Shown: piece by piece, positions 1 to 7,616 of the stretch | How positions within the stretch are numbered: the stretch's first letter is position 1 | Layout of the letters: every line of letters begins with the position of its first letter | Assembly: GCA_050480245.1 (NCBI GenBank) | Contig: JBCNEQ010000014.1 | Source: Anoxybacillus sp050480245 | GTDB lineage: Bacteria; Bacillota; Bacilli; Bacillales; Anoxybacillaceae | DNA: 40,914 nt | Strand: one strand, 5' to 3' | Translations under genes and position numbers: made by a program | Notes under the pieces: generated by a model | Told to the model about the DNA's origin: nothing | Seen by the model: the letters and a program-made list of their open reading frames with translations, nothing else | Databases searched by the model: none

Positions 1-343
1 CTGAACATTTACATAAAATGGAGAGAAGGAGCATAACGAACGATTGTTCGCAATTCTGTACTCATCCTAACCCTCTGTCCTTTTTTGTTTTTTCTTTGGT
101 TTATATACCTAAAAAAGATATTTATTTCATTTCTGAGAGTGAAGATGACATCTGTTTTAAACATAAAAAGGGAATGGTGGATCACACATCCATAAAACCA
201 GCAAAAAAGTCAAAGTCGATGTCAATCCATGACGGATTCAGGTTTTTAGTATTTTTGTTTAAAAACTCCAATAAAAACAATATTTACAAGAACATCCAAC
301 GGCTGATACGATAAAAATAAATGAAAAACATGGGAGATCACCT
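1..343. other. Intergenic region upstream of glnK, no gene seen
   Basis: AT-rich DNA. The open frame at 18-314 has no ribosome binding site, a low-complexity translation and no recognisable domain, so I do not call it. The segment probably carries the glnK promoter and any upstream regulatory sites, but I could not identify a convincing -35/-10 pair. Confidence 0.5.
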
Positions 344-1594
344 ATGCGCGAACGAATGCTACCAATCTTCCTTCTTATCATCGCTACCGCTTTCTTCGGA
401 GAAATGAAAGTAAATCCGTTTGGGAGTTCGTTTCGCTTTTCACTTGGAAGCGCCGTTTTCTTTTTCGGGCTTATTTGGTTTCGAACGGTGCCGGTTATAT
501 GGACGGGTGTGTTGACAGGGCTTTTTATTTCCTTGTTTCGTACAAGCATTGACCTACTAATGAAAGACGTCTCTTGGAGCGACAGCCTGCTTTCTCATCT
601 GCCGGCTGCGTGCTATTATGTCGCTTTTTCCCTATTTGTTCATGTGCTTCGTCTCCGTAATTATATGGAGCTTCCCATTTATGTGGCGTTGCTTGGCGCA
701 AGCATTGATTTCGCTTCAAATATCGTTGAGCTGTTTGTTCGCCATCTAACAGGCGAAACGATCGCCATGACGCATGAAACGTTTTTTATGCTTATTTTAT
801 TCGGAATTTTACGAAGTTTTTGTGTTGTCGGACTATATAACATATTAATGATTCAGCAAATGCAAACGTTAGGAGAAGCGCGGCGACAAGAGATTGAACG
901 GCTTGTCATGATGAACGCCAGCCTCTATGAAGAAGCATTTTACTTACGTAAGTCAATGAGCCATATGGAAGACATTACACGCAAAAGCTATGAGCTATAT
1001 ACAAGGTTAATAGACGGTCAAACGATTGAGCCAAGTATGGCGCTCTATATCGCCGAACATGTCCACGAAGTAAAAAAAGATTCGCAGCGCATTTTAGCTG
1101 GTCTATCAGAATTAATTAACCAAGAACGGCGAGATTTATACTTATCAATCTCTGAACTTTGCGGCATGGTCGTTCGTGCGAATAAAAAATACGCGGAATT
1201 GTTGAAAAAAGAAATTATTTTTCAATGGACGTGCGATCTCGACTTATCGACGCGGCACGTTTACGCTCTTCTTTCCGTCTTAAATAATTTAGTTGCCAAT
1301 GCGGTAGAAGCGATTCCGTCATCAGGATGGATTGATCTTCGCGCTGAACTTGATGGCGAGGATATCGTCTTTATTGTTACTGATTCCGGTCTCGGAATCC
1401 CAGAAGACGAACGGGATTGGGTGTTTCAGCTCGGCTTTACGACAAAATACGATGAACACGGCAACCCGTCCACTGGCATTGGGCTGACGCACGCAAAAGA
1501 AATTGTTCATAGTTTCAACGGAAAAATCACATTAACAACCGATGAGAACGGTCGGACACAGTTTCAAGTCAACATTCCTAGCAAACAACTATGA
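344..1594 (+). CDS. glnK: Sensor histidine kinase, GlnK (YcbA)-like
   Basis: Membrane histidine kinase of 416 residues. The first ~170 residues form about five or six hydrophobic segments, followed by a short coiled-coil-like linker. The probable phosphoacceptor is His241 in HEVKKD. The ATPase domain shows an N box (LNNLVANAVEA), a G1 box (DSGLGIP) and a G2 box (STGIGLTHAKEIV). In Bacillus subtilis the GlnK/GlnL pair senses glutamine and activates glutaminase and glutamine transporter genes. That role is inferred here from similarity and from the downstream regulator with the YcbB-type output domain, 15 bp away. The glsA/glnT targets are not in the window. The start follows a GGGAGATC site. 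The domain assignment is firm; the substrate is inferred. Confidence 0.78.
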   Translation: MRERMLPIFLLIIATAFFGEMKVNPFGSSFRFSLGSAVFFFGLIWFRTVPVIWTGVLTGLFISLFRTSIDLLMKDVSWSDSLLSHLPAACYYVAFSLFVHVLRLRNYMELPIYVALLGASIDFASNIVELFVRHLTGETIAMTHETFFMLILFGILRSFCVVGLYNILMIQQMQTLGEARRQEIERLVMMNASLYEEAFYLRKSMSHMEDITRKSYELYTRLIDGQTIEPSMALYIAEHVHEVKKDSQRILAGLSELINQERRDLYLSISELCGMVVRANKKYAELLKKEIIFQWTCDLDLSTRHVYALLSVLNNLVANAVEAIPSSGWIDLRAELDGEDIVFIVTDSGLGIPEDERDWVFQLGFTTKYDEHGNPSTGIGLTHAKEIVHSFNGKITLTTDENGRTQFQVNIPSKQL

Positions 1595-1609
1595 TAAGGG
1601 GAGGATGCC

Positions 1610-2500
1610 ATGCGCTTTTTTCTCATTGAAGATGACGCAGTTGTAAGAAAAATGTTAGAAAAAATCATTCATGAAAGCGGGCTTGGGGAAGTCGTTGGAC
1701 AAGCCGAAGACGGGCTGCACGTATCGATTGATCAGCTATATGGTGTTGACGTTGTGCTGATCGATTTGCTTATGCCAGGGCTTGACGGCATTCAAACGAT
1801 CAAAAAGTTGCGTGCTCAAGGGTTTACCGGTCCATTTGTTATGATTTCTCAAGTAGAAAATAAAGAAATGATTGGCCAAGCGTATCTTCACGGCATCGAT
1901 ACATACATTCATAAACCGATTAATCGTTACGAAGTCGTCTCCGTTTTAAAACGGGTGGCCGATTACCTTTCTGTTGCTTCATCGCTCGACTCGATTCGTC
2001 GTCTCGTGCAAACGTTAGAAAATACAAAGCAACCAACAGCCACCAATCATGAACCAACGCTCGAACAAAAAGCCCGACAGCTTCTTCTCGTTTTAGGCAT
2101 CGCTGGCGAAGCAGGAACAGCCGACTTATTAGCTATTATACGTTGGCTTTTTGATCAAGAACAGCAAGGGAGATCGATTCATGACTTGCCACCATTAAAA
2201 GAGCTATATGCCCAAACATTGCAGCGGGTATATAAAGAGGAACCATTAGTTCAAAAAGAAATACGTGCCATGGAACAACGCATTCGCCGTATGGTGTTAC
2301 AAGCGTTTACACATTTATCATCGCTCGGATTAGCTGACTACACAAACCCGACATTTGAACATTTCGCTCCACGCTTGTTTGACTTTGAAGAAATTCGCCT
2401 GCGCATGCAAGAGTTAGAAGCTGGGGAAAAAGCAACAAAATGTCGCATTAACGTAAAAAAATTTTTAACCGCTTTTTATATGGAGATAAAAAATGGATAG
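1610..2500 (+). CDS. glnL: Response regulator GlnL (YcbB)-like
   Basis: Cytoplasmic response regulator of 296 residues. The receiver domain spans about residues 1-120, with the acidic pair at Glu7/Asp8/Asp9, the phosphorylation site Asp52 (LIDLLMPG) and the conserved Lys in YIHKPINR. The C-terminal ~150 residues match the YcbB/GlnL-type DNA-binding domain rather than an OmpR or NarL output domain. It lies 15 bp after the kinase gene with a GGGGAGG ribosome binding site, so the two are surely an operon. In B. subtilis GlnL activates glutamine-utilisation genes; the targets in this organism are not visible. A strong hairpin directly after the stop ends the operon. Confidence 0.8.
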   Translation: MRFFLIEDDAVVRKMLEKIIHESGLGEVVGQAEDGLHVSIDQLYGVDVVLIDLLMPGLDGIQTIKKLRAQGFTGPFVMISQVENKEMIGQAYLHGIDTYIHKPINRYEVVSVLKRVADYLSVASSLDSIRRLVQTLENTKQPTATNHEPTLEQKARQLLLVLGIAGEAGTADLLAIIRWLFDQEQQGRSIHDLPPLKELYAQTLQRVYKEEPLVQKEIRAMEQRIRRMVLQAFTHLSSLGLADYTNPTFEHFAPRLFDFEEIRLRMQELEAGEKATKCRINVKKFLTAFYMEIKNG

Positions 2501-2531
2501 AAAAAGGTGCCCGTAACGGACACTTTTTCTA
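2500..2531. terminator. Rho-independent terminator after glnL
   Basis: Inverted repeat GAAAAAGGTG...CACTTTTTC around a short loop, beginning at the glnL stop codon. The A- and T-rich arms let it work in both directions, so it also closes the kinase remnant on the minus strand. Confidence 0.8.
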
Positions 2532-2928
2532 TTCTTCTTTTCGCCCAATCGGCAAGCTGATGACAAACGTCGTTCCTTTCTCCGAACTGTCATAAAGCGC
2601 AATCGTTCCGCCATGGTTTTCAACAATTCGTTTGACAATCGTTAACCCTAAGCCTGTCCCTAACGGTTTCGTTGTCATAAAATGCAAACTATAAATAAAA
2701 AGTAGAGACAGGTAAACGGAAGACCCTAAAGCGAAAGCATTCCCATTAGGTGGTAAATATATCACATACCTACTTAACAAAACTGCCGAGCTAGCAAACA
2801 ACAATAACAACAATCACTGCTCTTTCACATGCACACTAGAAAATGGCCATACGTATAGAAATAATGCACACCCAAACAAAGAAATGAGCGTCACATATAG
2901 TGTGCAAATAATCGTTTCATGAAATGTA
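2529..2928 (-). pseudogene. Sensor histidine kinase remnant with internal deletion
   Basis: The minus strand encodes two hydrophobic pieces separated by an in-frame stop near 2814. The upstream piece can start at a GTG at 2928. The second piece (2529-2813) passes directly from a membrane segment ending YSLHF to the G2 box TTKPLGTGLGLTIVKRIVEN and a normal kinase C-terminus. The rest of the sensor region, the phosphoacceptor histidine and the N and G1 boxes are absent, so it cannot be an active kinase. The membrane part recalls the multi-spanning N-termini of Bacillus sporulation/LytS-like kinases, but I cannot name the parent gene. The gene has clearly suffered a large internal deletion plus a nonsense change. 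Confidence 0.75.
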
Positions 2929-3160
2929 TTCACCTATCTGTAATAGTTTGACTCTATCATTCTATGGAAAACAACGACAATAAGCAACAGGGGTTTTTTA
3001 TGATCGTTTATCCCTAAAAAGCCATTGATGAGATATAATAAAAAAAGATAAAGGAGTGAAGAAGATGTTCATGCTTCCTAAAAATCGATCAAAGCACTAG
3101 TATGTCTTTTTCTTTGTACACTAGCCGGTTCTCGTTTGTTACTTGACATCTCCATGTATT
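2929..3160. other. Scar region with a possible frameshifted micro-ORF
   Basis: No intact gene. On the plus strand an AAGGAG site precedes an ATG at 3065 that opens only 11 codons. Adding one A to the five-A run at 3080-3084 would open a ~36-codon frame ending at 3174, with a hydrophobic stretch (ALVCLFLCTLAG). It would overlap the end of the mtlA fragment antisense. This may be a broken small membrane or secreted peptide gene, or chance. Confidence 0.3.
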
Positions 3161-3604
3161 TTAAACAAATGTGAGCAATCCGCCAATAATACCTGCTGAA
3201 AAGTTGTTCACTAACATTTCAAAACCTTGTTTGACTTTTCCGTGGAATAGCTTGTCAAACTGTTTGATTGCATATCCTCCAAGTGGACCCATGATCATGG
3301 CCCCTAAAAACATTGGAATGTCTGAACCGACAATAACCCCCATTGTTGCCGTTGCACCGACGACTCCACCGCGAACGTCATAAATCATTTTTCCGCCTGT
3401 ATAACCGATTAATAATGGCAATAAATACGTAATCATTGGGCCAACTAATTTAGCGAATGTTTCATTTGGCAACCAACCTGTTGGGATGAATAATGCAGTA
3501 ATAATTCCCCACGCAATAAATGCCCCAATGTTTGGCATAATCATTCCGCTTAAATAACTGCCAAAACGTTGCACTTTCACACGAAAACCTGTTTGATTTT
3601 CCAT
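3161..3604 (-). pseudogene. mtlA: mtlA fragment, PTS mannitol EIIC N-terminus
   Basis: 147 codons matching the N-terminal membrane part of the mannitol-specific PTS permease (start MENQTGFRVKVQRFG; later LIGYTGGKMIYDVRGGVVGA). Full-length MtlA has roughly 470 residues or more. Here the frame ends after GGLLTFV, so most of the EIIC domain and all of EIIB are missing, and no mtlF, mtlD or mtlR follows. The ribosome binding site (GAGGAGAG) and an upstream cre-like site are intact, so the 5' end looks undamaged and the loss is a 3' deletion. A functional permease is not expected. Confidence 0.85.
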
Positions 3605-3647
3605 GTTCTCTCCTCCTTTGTTTATTTGGTCTTGCTATAGCTTTATA

Positions 3648-3661
3648 TTAAAGCGCTTACA
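3648..3661 (-). promoter_or_regulatory. cre-like CcpA site upstream of mtlA remnant
   Basis: Minus-strand TGTAAGCGCTTTAA fits the cre consensus TGWAANCGNTWWCA except near its last position. Catabolite control of mannitol genes by CcpA is known in Bacilli, so this is probably a surviving operator of the broken mtl locus. Confidence 0.6.
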
Positions 3662-3830
3662 GATTGTATTCAATTTAAAGTAAACATCATTTTGTCTGTC
3701 ACAATCTTGTCATTTTTAAAAAACAAAAAGAGGAAAAAACATTTCTCAACCATTCCCATCTTTAGTTTGCCTCATCATTGTAAAAACTAACGGTGCATGA
3801 CGATGAAATATGCCAAGGAGGGATGAGCAA

Positions 3831-4595
3831 ATGATAGCAAAGTTGACAAAATCCATTGCCGCCTTAAGTTTACTTGCCATTGTTGGCTGTAACAACGCAA
3901 TGGATATGAACAATCGTTCAAACATTTCTGCTTTGCATACAACGCTATCTAGCGATCAATATCCCCATACAAAAGCGATATTGATTCAAGAAGCTCGTTA
4001 TAAATTTGTTCCAATCGATCCGAAAGACGCAGCCAATCTGCGCACACAAATTGAACGATCGTTGATGGAACAGCAAAGAATGTATATGCAACCAAGACCT
4101 TATACGCCAGCACCAAACGCGTATCAACGTCCAAATCAAGTAACACCAACACAACCGAACAGACAAACACAACAACCAGCTCAGCAGCAACCAAGACAGA
4201 CAACACCGACAACAAGTATTAGCCAATATGCACAACAAGTCATTGATTTGACAAATAGAGAACGTGCTCGGGCAGGACTTCCAGCCTTACGTGCTGATGC
4301 CCAACTTAGCTCTGTCGCTCAGAAAAAATCGGAAGATATGCGAAAAAATAATTATTTCTCGCATACAAGCCCAACATATGGCTCCCCATTTGATATGATG
4401 CGCGATTTTGGCGTTTCTTATCGGACAGCAGGGGAAAACATCGCAAAAGGGCAGCGAACACCCCAAGAGGTTGTCAATGCATGGATGAATAGCGCAGGAC
4501 ACCGCGCCAACATTTTAAATCGAAACTTTACACATATCGGTGTTGGATTTGATGGAAATGGGAATTACTGGACACAAATGTTTATCGGGAAGTAA
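3831..4595 (+). CDS. CAP-domain (SCP/PR1, YkwD-like) lipoprotein
   Basis: Exported protein of 254 residues. The start at 3831 is chosen because AAGGAGGG lies 8 bases upstream; an earlier ATG at 3810 would put that site inside the gene. The signal peptide ends in a lipobox (LAIVGC, Cys20), so the protein should be anchored to the membrane. A Pro/Gln/Thr-rich linker covers about residues 85-130. The rest is a CAP domain with FSHTSPTYGSPFDMM, AGENIAKG and HRANILN, close to B. subtilis YkwD. The function of bacterial CAP lipoproteins is poorly known; roles in the envelope or spore coat are proposed. It stands alone, followed by a hairpin. Confidence 0.85.
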   Translation: MIAKLTKSIAALSLLAIVGCNNAMDMNNRSNISALHTTLSSDQYPHTKAILIQEARYKFVPIDPKDAANLRTQIERSLMEQQRMYMQPRPYTPAPNAYQRPNQVTPTQPNRQTQQPAQQQPRQTTPTTSISQYAQQVIDLTNRERARAGLPALRADAQLSSVAQKKSEDMRKNNYFSHTSPTYGSPFDMMRDFGVSYRTAGENIAKGQRTPQEVVNAWMNSAGHRANILNRNFTHIGVGFDGNGNYWTQMFIGK

Positions 4596-4628
4596 AATTT
4601 CCTTGCTGCTTTGAAGCGAACTATCAAA

Positions 4629-4661
4629 AACACCGCCGTCTTCATACGGGGCGGCGGTGTT
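4629..4661. terminator. Bidirectional terminator
   Basis: AACACCGCCG pairs with CGGCGGTGTT. The T-run is best on the minus strand, ending the long membrane protein gene, but the hairpin lies between two converging genes and can serve both. Confidence 0.8.
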
Positions 4662-4665
4662 ATGC

Positions 4666-6726
4666 TCATTGTTCAGACACTTTCTCTAACAACGCATCTC
4701 CTGTCTCACTCACGCGTACATATGCAAAGCGAGCGCGCTGTTGTATGTCTCCCCCTGTTTTTTCAGGGACAAAATACGTTTCAATTCCATAAATGATCGT
4801 ATCTCCATATATATTTCCGTTTACTAATACATCCCCTTCTTGATACATATCCCCATTTCGTTTTTTTCCATTTAATGAATAAATGCCAACTAATCGATGA
4901 ATTCCCGCTTCATCCTTTCGTAAAATGACTTGCACTTTTCCCCACTCATTCACTCCTTCAATCGTCGAAATATTGTATTGAAGGCGTACATAATCCCCTT
5001 GGATAAGCGAACGTGGATCAATTGGTTCAAGCTGTAATTTAATTTGTTGACCATATTGAAGATGTTGTTCTTTATCAAACGTCACATAGATGATAAAAGC
5101 ACTTTGCAAAATCATGACAACAAAAAGCGGCAACCATTTTTGCTTTGTAACAGAAAACGAAATCGCTTTTCTTTTTTGTACGACCGAAGCAACGATCAAT
5201 AAACATATACCAACAATCGCTAACGTCATGGATTTATGCAATAAACTCCAAACCCACTCATAATACTTTAGAATCAAAAACAAAAAAGTATATAACCAAG
5301 CAATCGATTGTTCCTTTTCATTTGTACGGAAAAAGAGAACAAAGGCAACAAAGCAAAGAAACAGTACGTTCCATACAACATACATCCAATCCATCTCAAC
5401 TAAATCAGCACTCGTCAATAACAGAAACGAAGTGAATGAAAAAATGAGGAACACGAGTCGCTCATACGTATGTTTTGTAACCCAATAAATAATGCCGTAA
5501 AAAACAAATACAGCAAATAACGTGAAACGAATGTCGCTCCATTCATCAAGCATCATCATAGCAGCATAAAGCGAAACAGCGATATTCGTCATCGTTCGCA
5601 CACCTGCTGGCATACGCCATGAAACAATAAATAATCCAGCGATATATACACTGATTACGATAAAGGAAATCTCTGTTACGCTAAACGCACCGAGCATATA
5701 TCCAATCGCAAGCAACGTGTAACGAACAACATCGTTCCATCTTTTCCATAGCAATCCTGGAACAACAAACAGGAAAATAGATATACTTAACAACCAATAA
5801 GGAGAAAATACATTGAACCAAAACGTCAACAACTGCATGATACTTCCAATTGCAATGACTGAAGCAACCCCTGTGACAATGATTTGAAAAGCAACGAGGA
5901 AAACTTTTTCTACTTTTCCGTTGCTTCGCCTTTTCATCCAGCGAAGTACATAAATGCCTATATAAACGATGATGACAGCTAATACAAGCCCAAATATATA
6001 CCAATTCCCACCAAAGTGCCGTTCAACAAAACGGAAATATTGTACGACCCAAAACATTCCTGTAAATAGCACAGTACATATAAAATACGGTTGTTTTTTT
6101 ACATATATTAAAAACAACACAAGAATAACAGCATATGCGTATGGCCAAAAATGAAACCGATCCATAGAAATTCCTTGCACAAATATGACAAATAGCCAAC
6201 TATGCATCGCGAAATACGATAGAACAGACAAGATGGATGAGCGCCCAAGAAGTGCAATCATTCCATTTATTACAGCAAAAAGCAATAAAATAAAAAACGA
6301 CTGCCATTCTCCACGTTCAATTTGATACGAAGACGGAAAATAGTAAAACCAAAATGTAAGCTGCAGCAACCCAAAACTGAATATAGAGAGAAATCGACCG
6401 CGAGTAAGCCATGCCAAAATAGCAGTAGGAATAAACCAAATAAAAAACAACAAAAAGCTATCAGCGTGTGAATTATACACTTGCCCAATTAATGCAACAC
6501 AAATCCCGAACGTAATCGCCCCAAAAATAAGCAACCATTTACTAAAAAAATGATGGCGAAAAACCGTGGCACTCAGGCTATAAAACAAAATCATAAACCC
6601 AGCACCAATCCCGACTTTCGTCAACCGTCCAAGCTCCGGCCAATTCGAAGCAAAAAAATAAACAAGTGCTGAAACGAGAAACAAAAGCCCAAGCAAGTAG
6701 GTTGTTTTCACAACACGTTGTGCCAT
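4666..6726 (-). CDS. DUF2157 / GDYXXLXY-domain polytopic membrane protein
   Basis: Protein of 686 residues. The first ~530 residues are almost entirely hydrophobic helices; the N-terminal part (MAQRVVKTTYLLGLLFLVSALVYFF... by family a DUF2157 start) opens with ASNWPELGRLTKVG. The C-terminal ~150 residues are an extracytoplasmic domain with the defining motif QGDYVRLQYNIS of the GDYXXLXY family. In other bacteria these parts are often separate neighbouring genes; here they are one chain. No biochemical function is established for either family. The start has an AAGGAGG site. It sits alone between converging and co-directional neighbours, so context adds little. Confidence 0.8.
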   Translation of the reverse strand: MAQRVVKTTYLLGLLFLVSALVYFFASNWPELGRLTKVGIGAGFMILFYSLSATVFRHHFFSKWLLIFGAITFGICVALIGQVYNSHADSFLLFFIWFIPTAILAWLTRGRFLSIFSFGLLQLTFWFYYFPSSYQIERGEWQSFFILLLFAVINGMIALLGRSSILSVLSYFAMHSWLFVIFVQGISMDRFHFWPYAYAVILVLFLIYVKKQPYFICTVLFTGMFWVVQYFRFVERHFGGNWYIFGLVLAVIIVYIGIYVLRWMKRRSNGKVEKVFLVAFQIIVTGVASVIAIGSIMQLLTFWFNVFSPYWLLSISIFLFVVPGLLWKRWNDVVRYTLLAIGYMLGAFSVTEISFIVISVYIAGLFIVSWRMPAGVRTMTNIAVSLYAAMMMLDEWSDIRFTLFAVFVFYGIIYWVTKHTYERLVFLIFSFTSFLLLTSADLVEMDWMYVVWNVLFLCFVAFVLFFRTNEKEQSIAWLYTFLFLILKYYEWVWSLLHKSMTLAIVGICLLIVASVVQKRKAISFSVTKQKWLPLFVVMILQSAFIIYVTFDKEQHLQYGQQIKLQLEPIDPRSLIQGDYVRLQYNISTIEGVNEWGKVQVILRKDEAGIHRLVGIYSLNGKKRNGDMYQEGDVLVNGNIYGDTIIYGIETYFVPEKTGGDIQQRARFAYVRVSETGDALLEKVSEQ

Positions 6727-6792
6727 AAAGCGGCCTCCTTAAACATCCTTTTTAACATTATACTATGACTAGAAGCCAAACGTATACATTAT

Positions 6793-7557
6793 TCATCGAT
6801 ACCCGAGCCGCTCGGAAATTTGCTTACCTATCTTTTTCATTTGTACGTAGAGCTGTTCGAGGCGCTCATCAGTCATTCGAATCGTCGGTCCAGAAACGCT
6901 GACTGCTGCAACAACTTGCTTTGTGTGATCAAAAATGGGCACCGCTATGCAACGGATGCCGTACTCGTTTTCCTCTAAATCGAGCGCATAACCGCGTTTT
7001 CGAACACATTCAAGTTCATGAAACAACACCTCTCGCTCTGTAATCGTATAATCTGTATGTGGCGGTAATCCTTTTCTTTCTAAAACGTCCATGACAACGT
7101 GCTTTGGTAAGTGCGCTAAAATCGCTTTCCCGACAGCTGTACAATGCATCGGTGCTCGCTTTCCGACTTTCGAATGCATGCGCAACGTTTCATTTCCGTC
7201 CAATTTTTCAATATAAATCACCTCACCTTGATCGTACACAACAAGATGCACCACTTCATTCGTTATTTGTTCCAGCTCACGTAAATACGGTTTTGCTTCT
7301 TTTCGCAAATCAATCGATTCTAGCAACTTCGAGCTCATTTCTAAAAATTTATAGCCAAGTTTATAACGCTCTGTTTCTTCATCTTGTTCGATATACCCAT
7401 GCTCAACAAGCGTTGATAATAACCGATACACCGAGCTTTTATGAATGCCAATTTGCTTAGCAATTTCGGTTACCCCTACGCCATGACGATAGTTGCTTAC
7501 CATATCGACAATTTGCAATGCTCGGCTGACTGATTTCACAAACGAATCTTCCCTCAT
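6793..7557 (-). CDS. IclR-family transcriptional regulator
   Basis: 254-residue regulator. The start at 7557 (MREDSFVKS) is preferred because AAGGTGGG lies about 7 bases upstream; an ATG at 7578 would include that site. The N-terminal winged helix-turn-helix (IAKQIGIHKSSVYRLLSTLVEHGYI) is followed by an IclR effector-binding domain, with GKAILAHLP and IAVPIFDHTKQVVAAVSVSGP. It lies 59 bp downstream of the malate synthase gene on the same strand, so it probably controls glyoxylate/glycolate-linked metabolism. A 21-bp palindrome at 9831-9851 in front of that gene is a good candidate operator. The effector is unknown. Confidence 0.88.
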   Translation of the reverse strand: MREDSFVKSVSRALQIVDMVSNYRHGVGVTEIAKQIGIHKSSVYRLLSTLVEHGYIEQDEETERYKLGYKFLEMSSKLLESIDLRKEAKPYLRELEQITNEVVHLVVYDQGEVIYIEKLDGNETLRMHSKVGKRAPMHCTAVGKAILAHLPKHVVMDVLERKGLPPHTDYTITEREVLFHELECVRKRGYALDLEENEYGIRCIAVPIFDHTKQVVAAVSVSGPTIRMTDERLEQLYVQMKKIGKQISERLGYR

Positions 7558-7584
7558 TACATTTCCCACCTTTAACATAATAAC

Positions 7585-7609
7585 GAGGGCACTCGTATAG
7601 AATGCCCTC
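7585..7609 (-). terminator. Hairpin between glcB and the IclR gene
   Basis: GAGGGCA and TGCCCTC pair across an 11-base loop. The following bases are GTTATTATG, a poor T-run, so it may be a partial terminator or mRNA-stabilising hairpin rather than a full stop. Confidence 0.5.
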
Positions 7610-7616
7610 CATCTTA

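Noticed and set aside
18..314. 98-codon plus-strand frame at the window start
   Set aside because: No ribosome binding site, no domain, composition typical of a random AT-rich frame.
2529..2813. Intact small histidine kinase ATPase protein
   Set aside because: The 94-codon frame lacks the phosphoacceptor, N and G1 boxes; it can only be a remnant.
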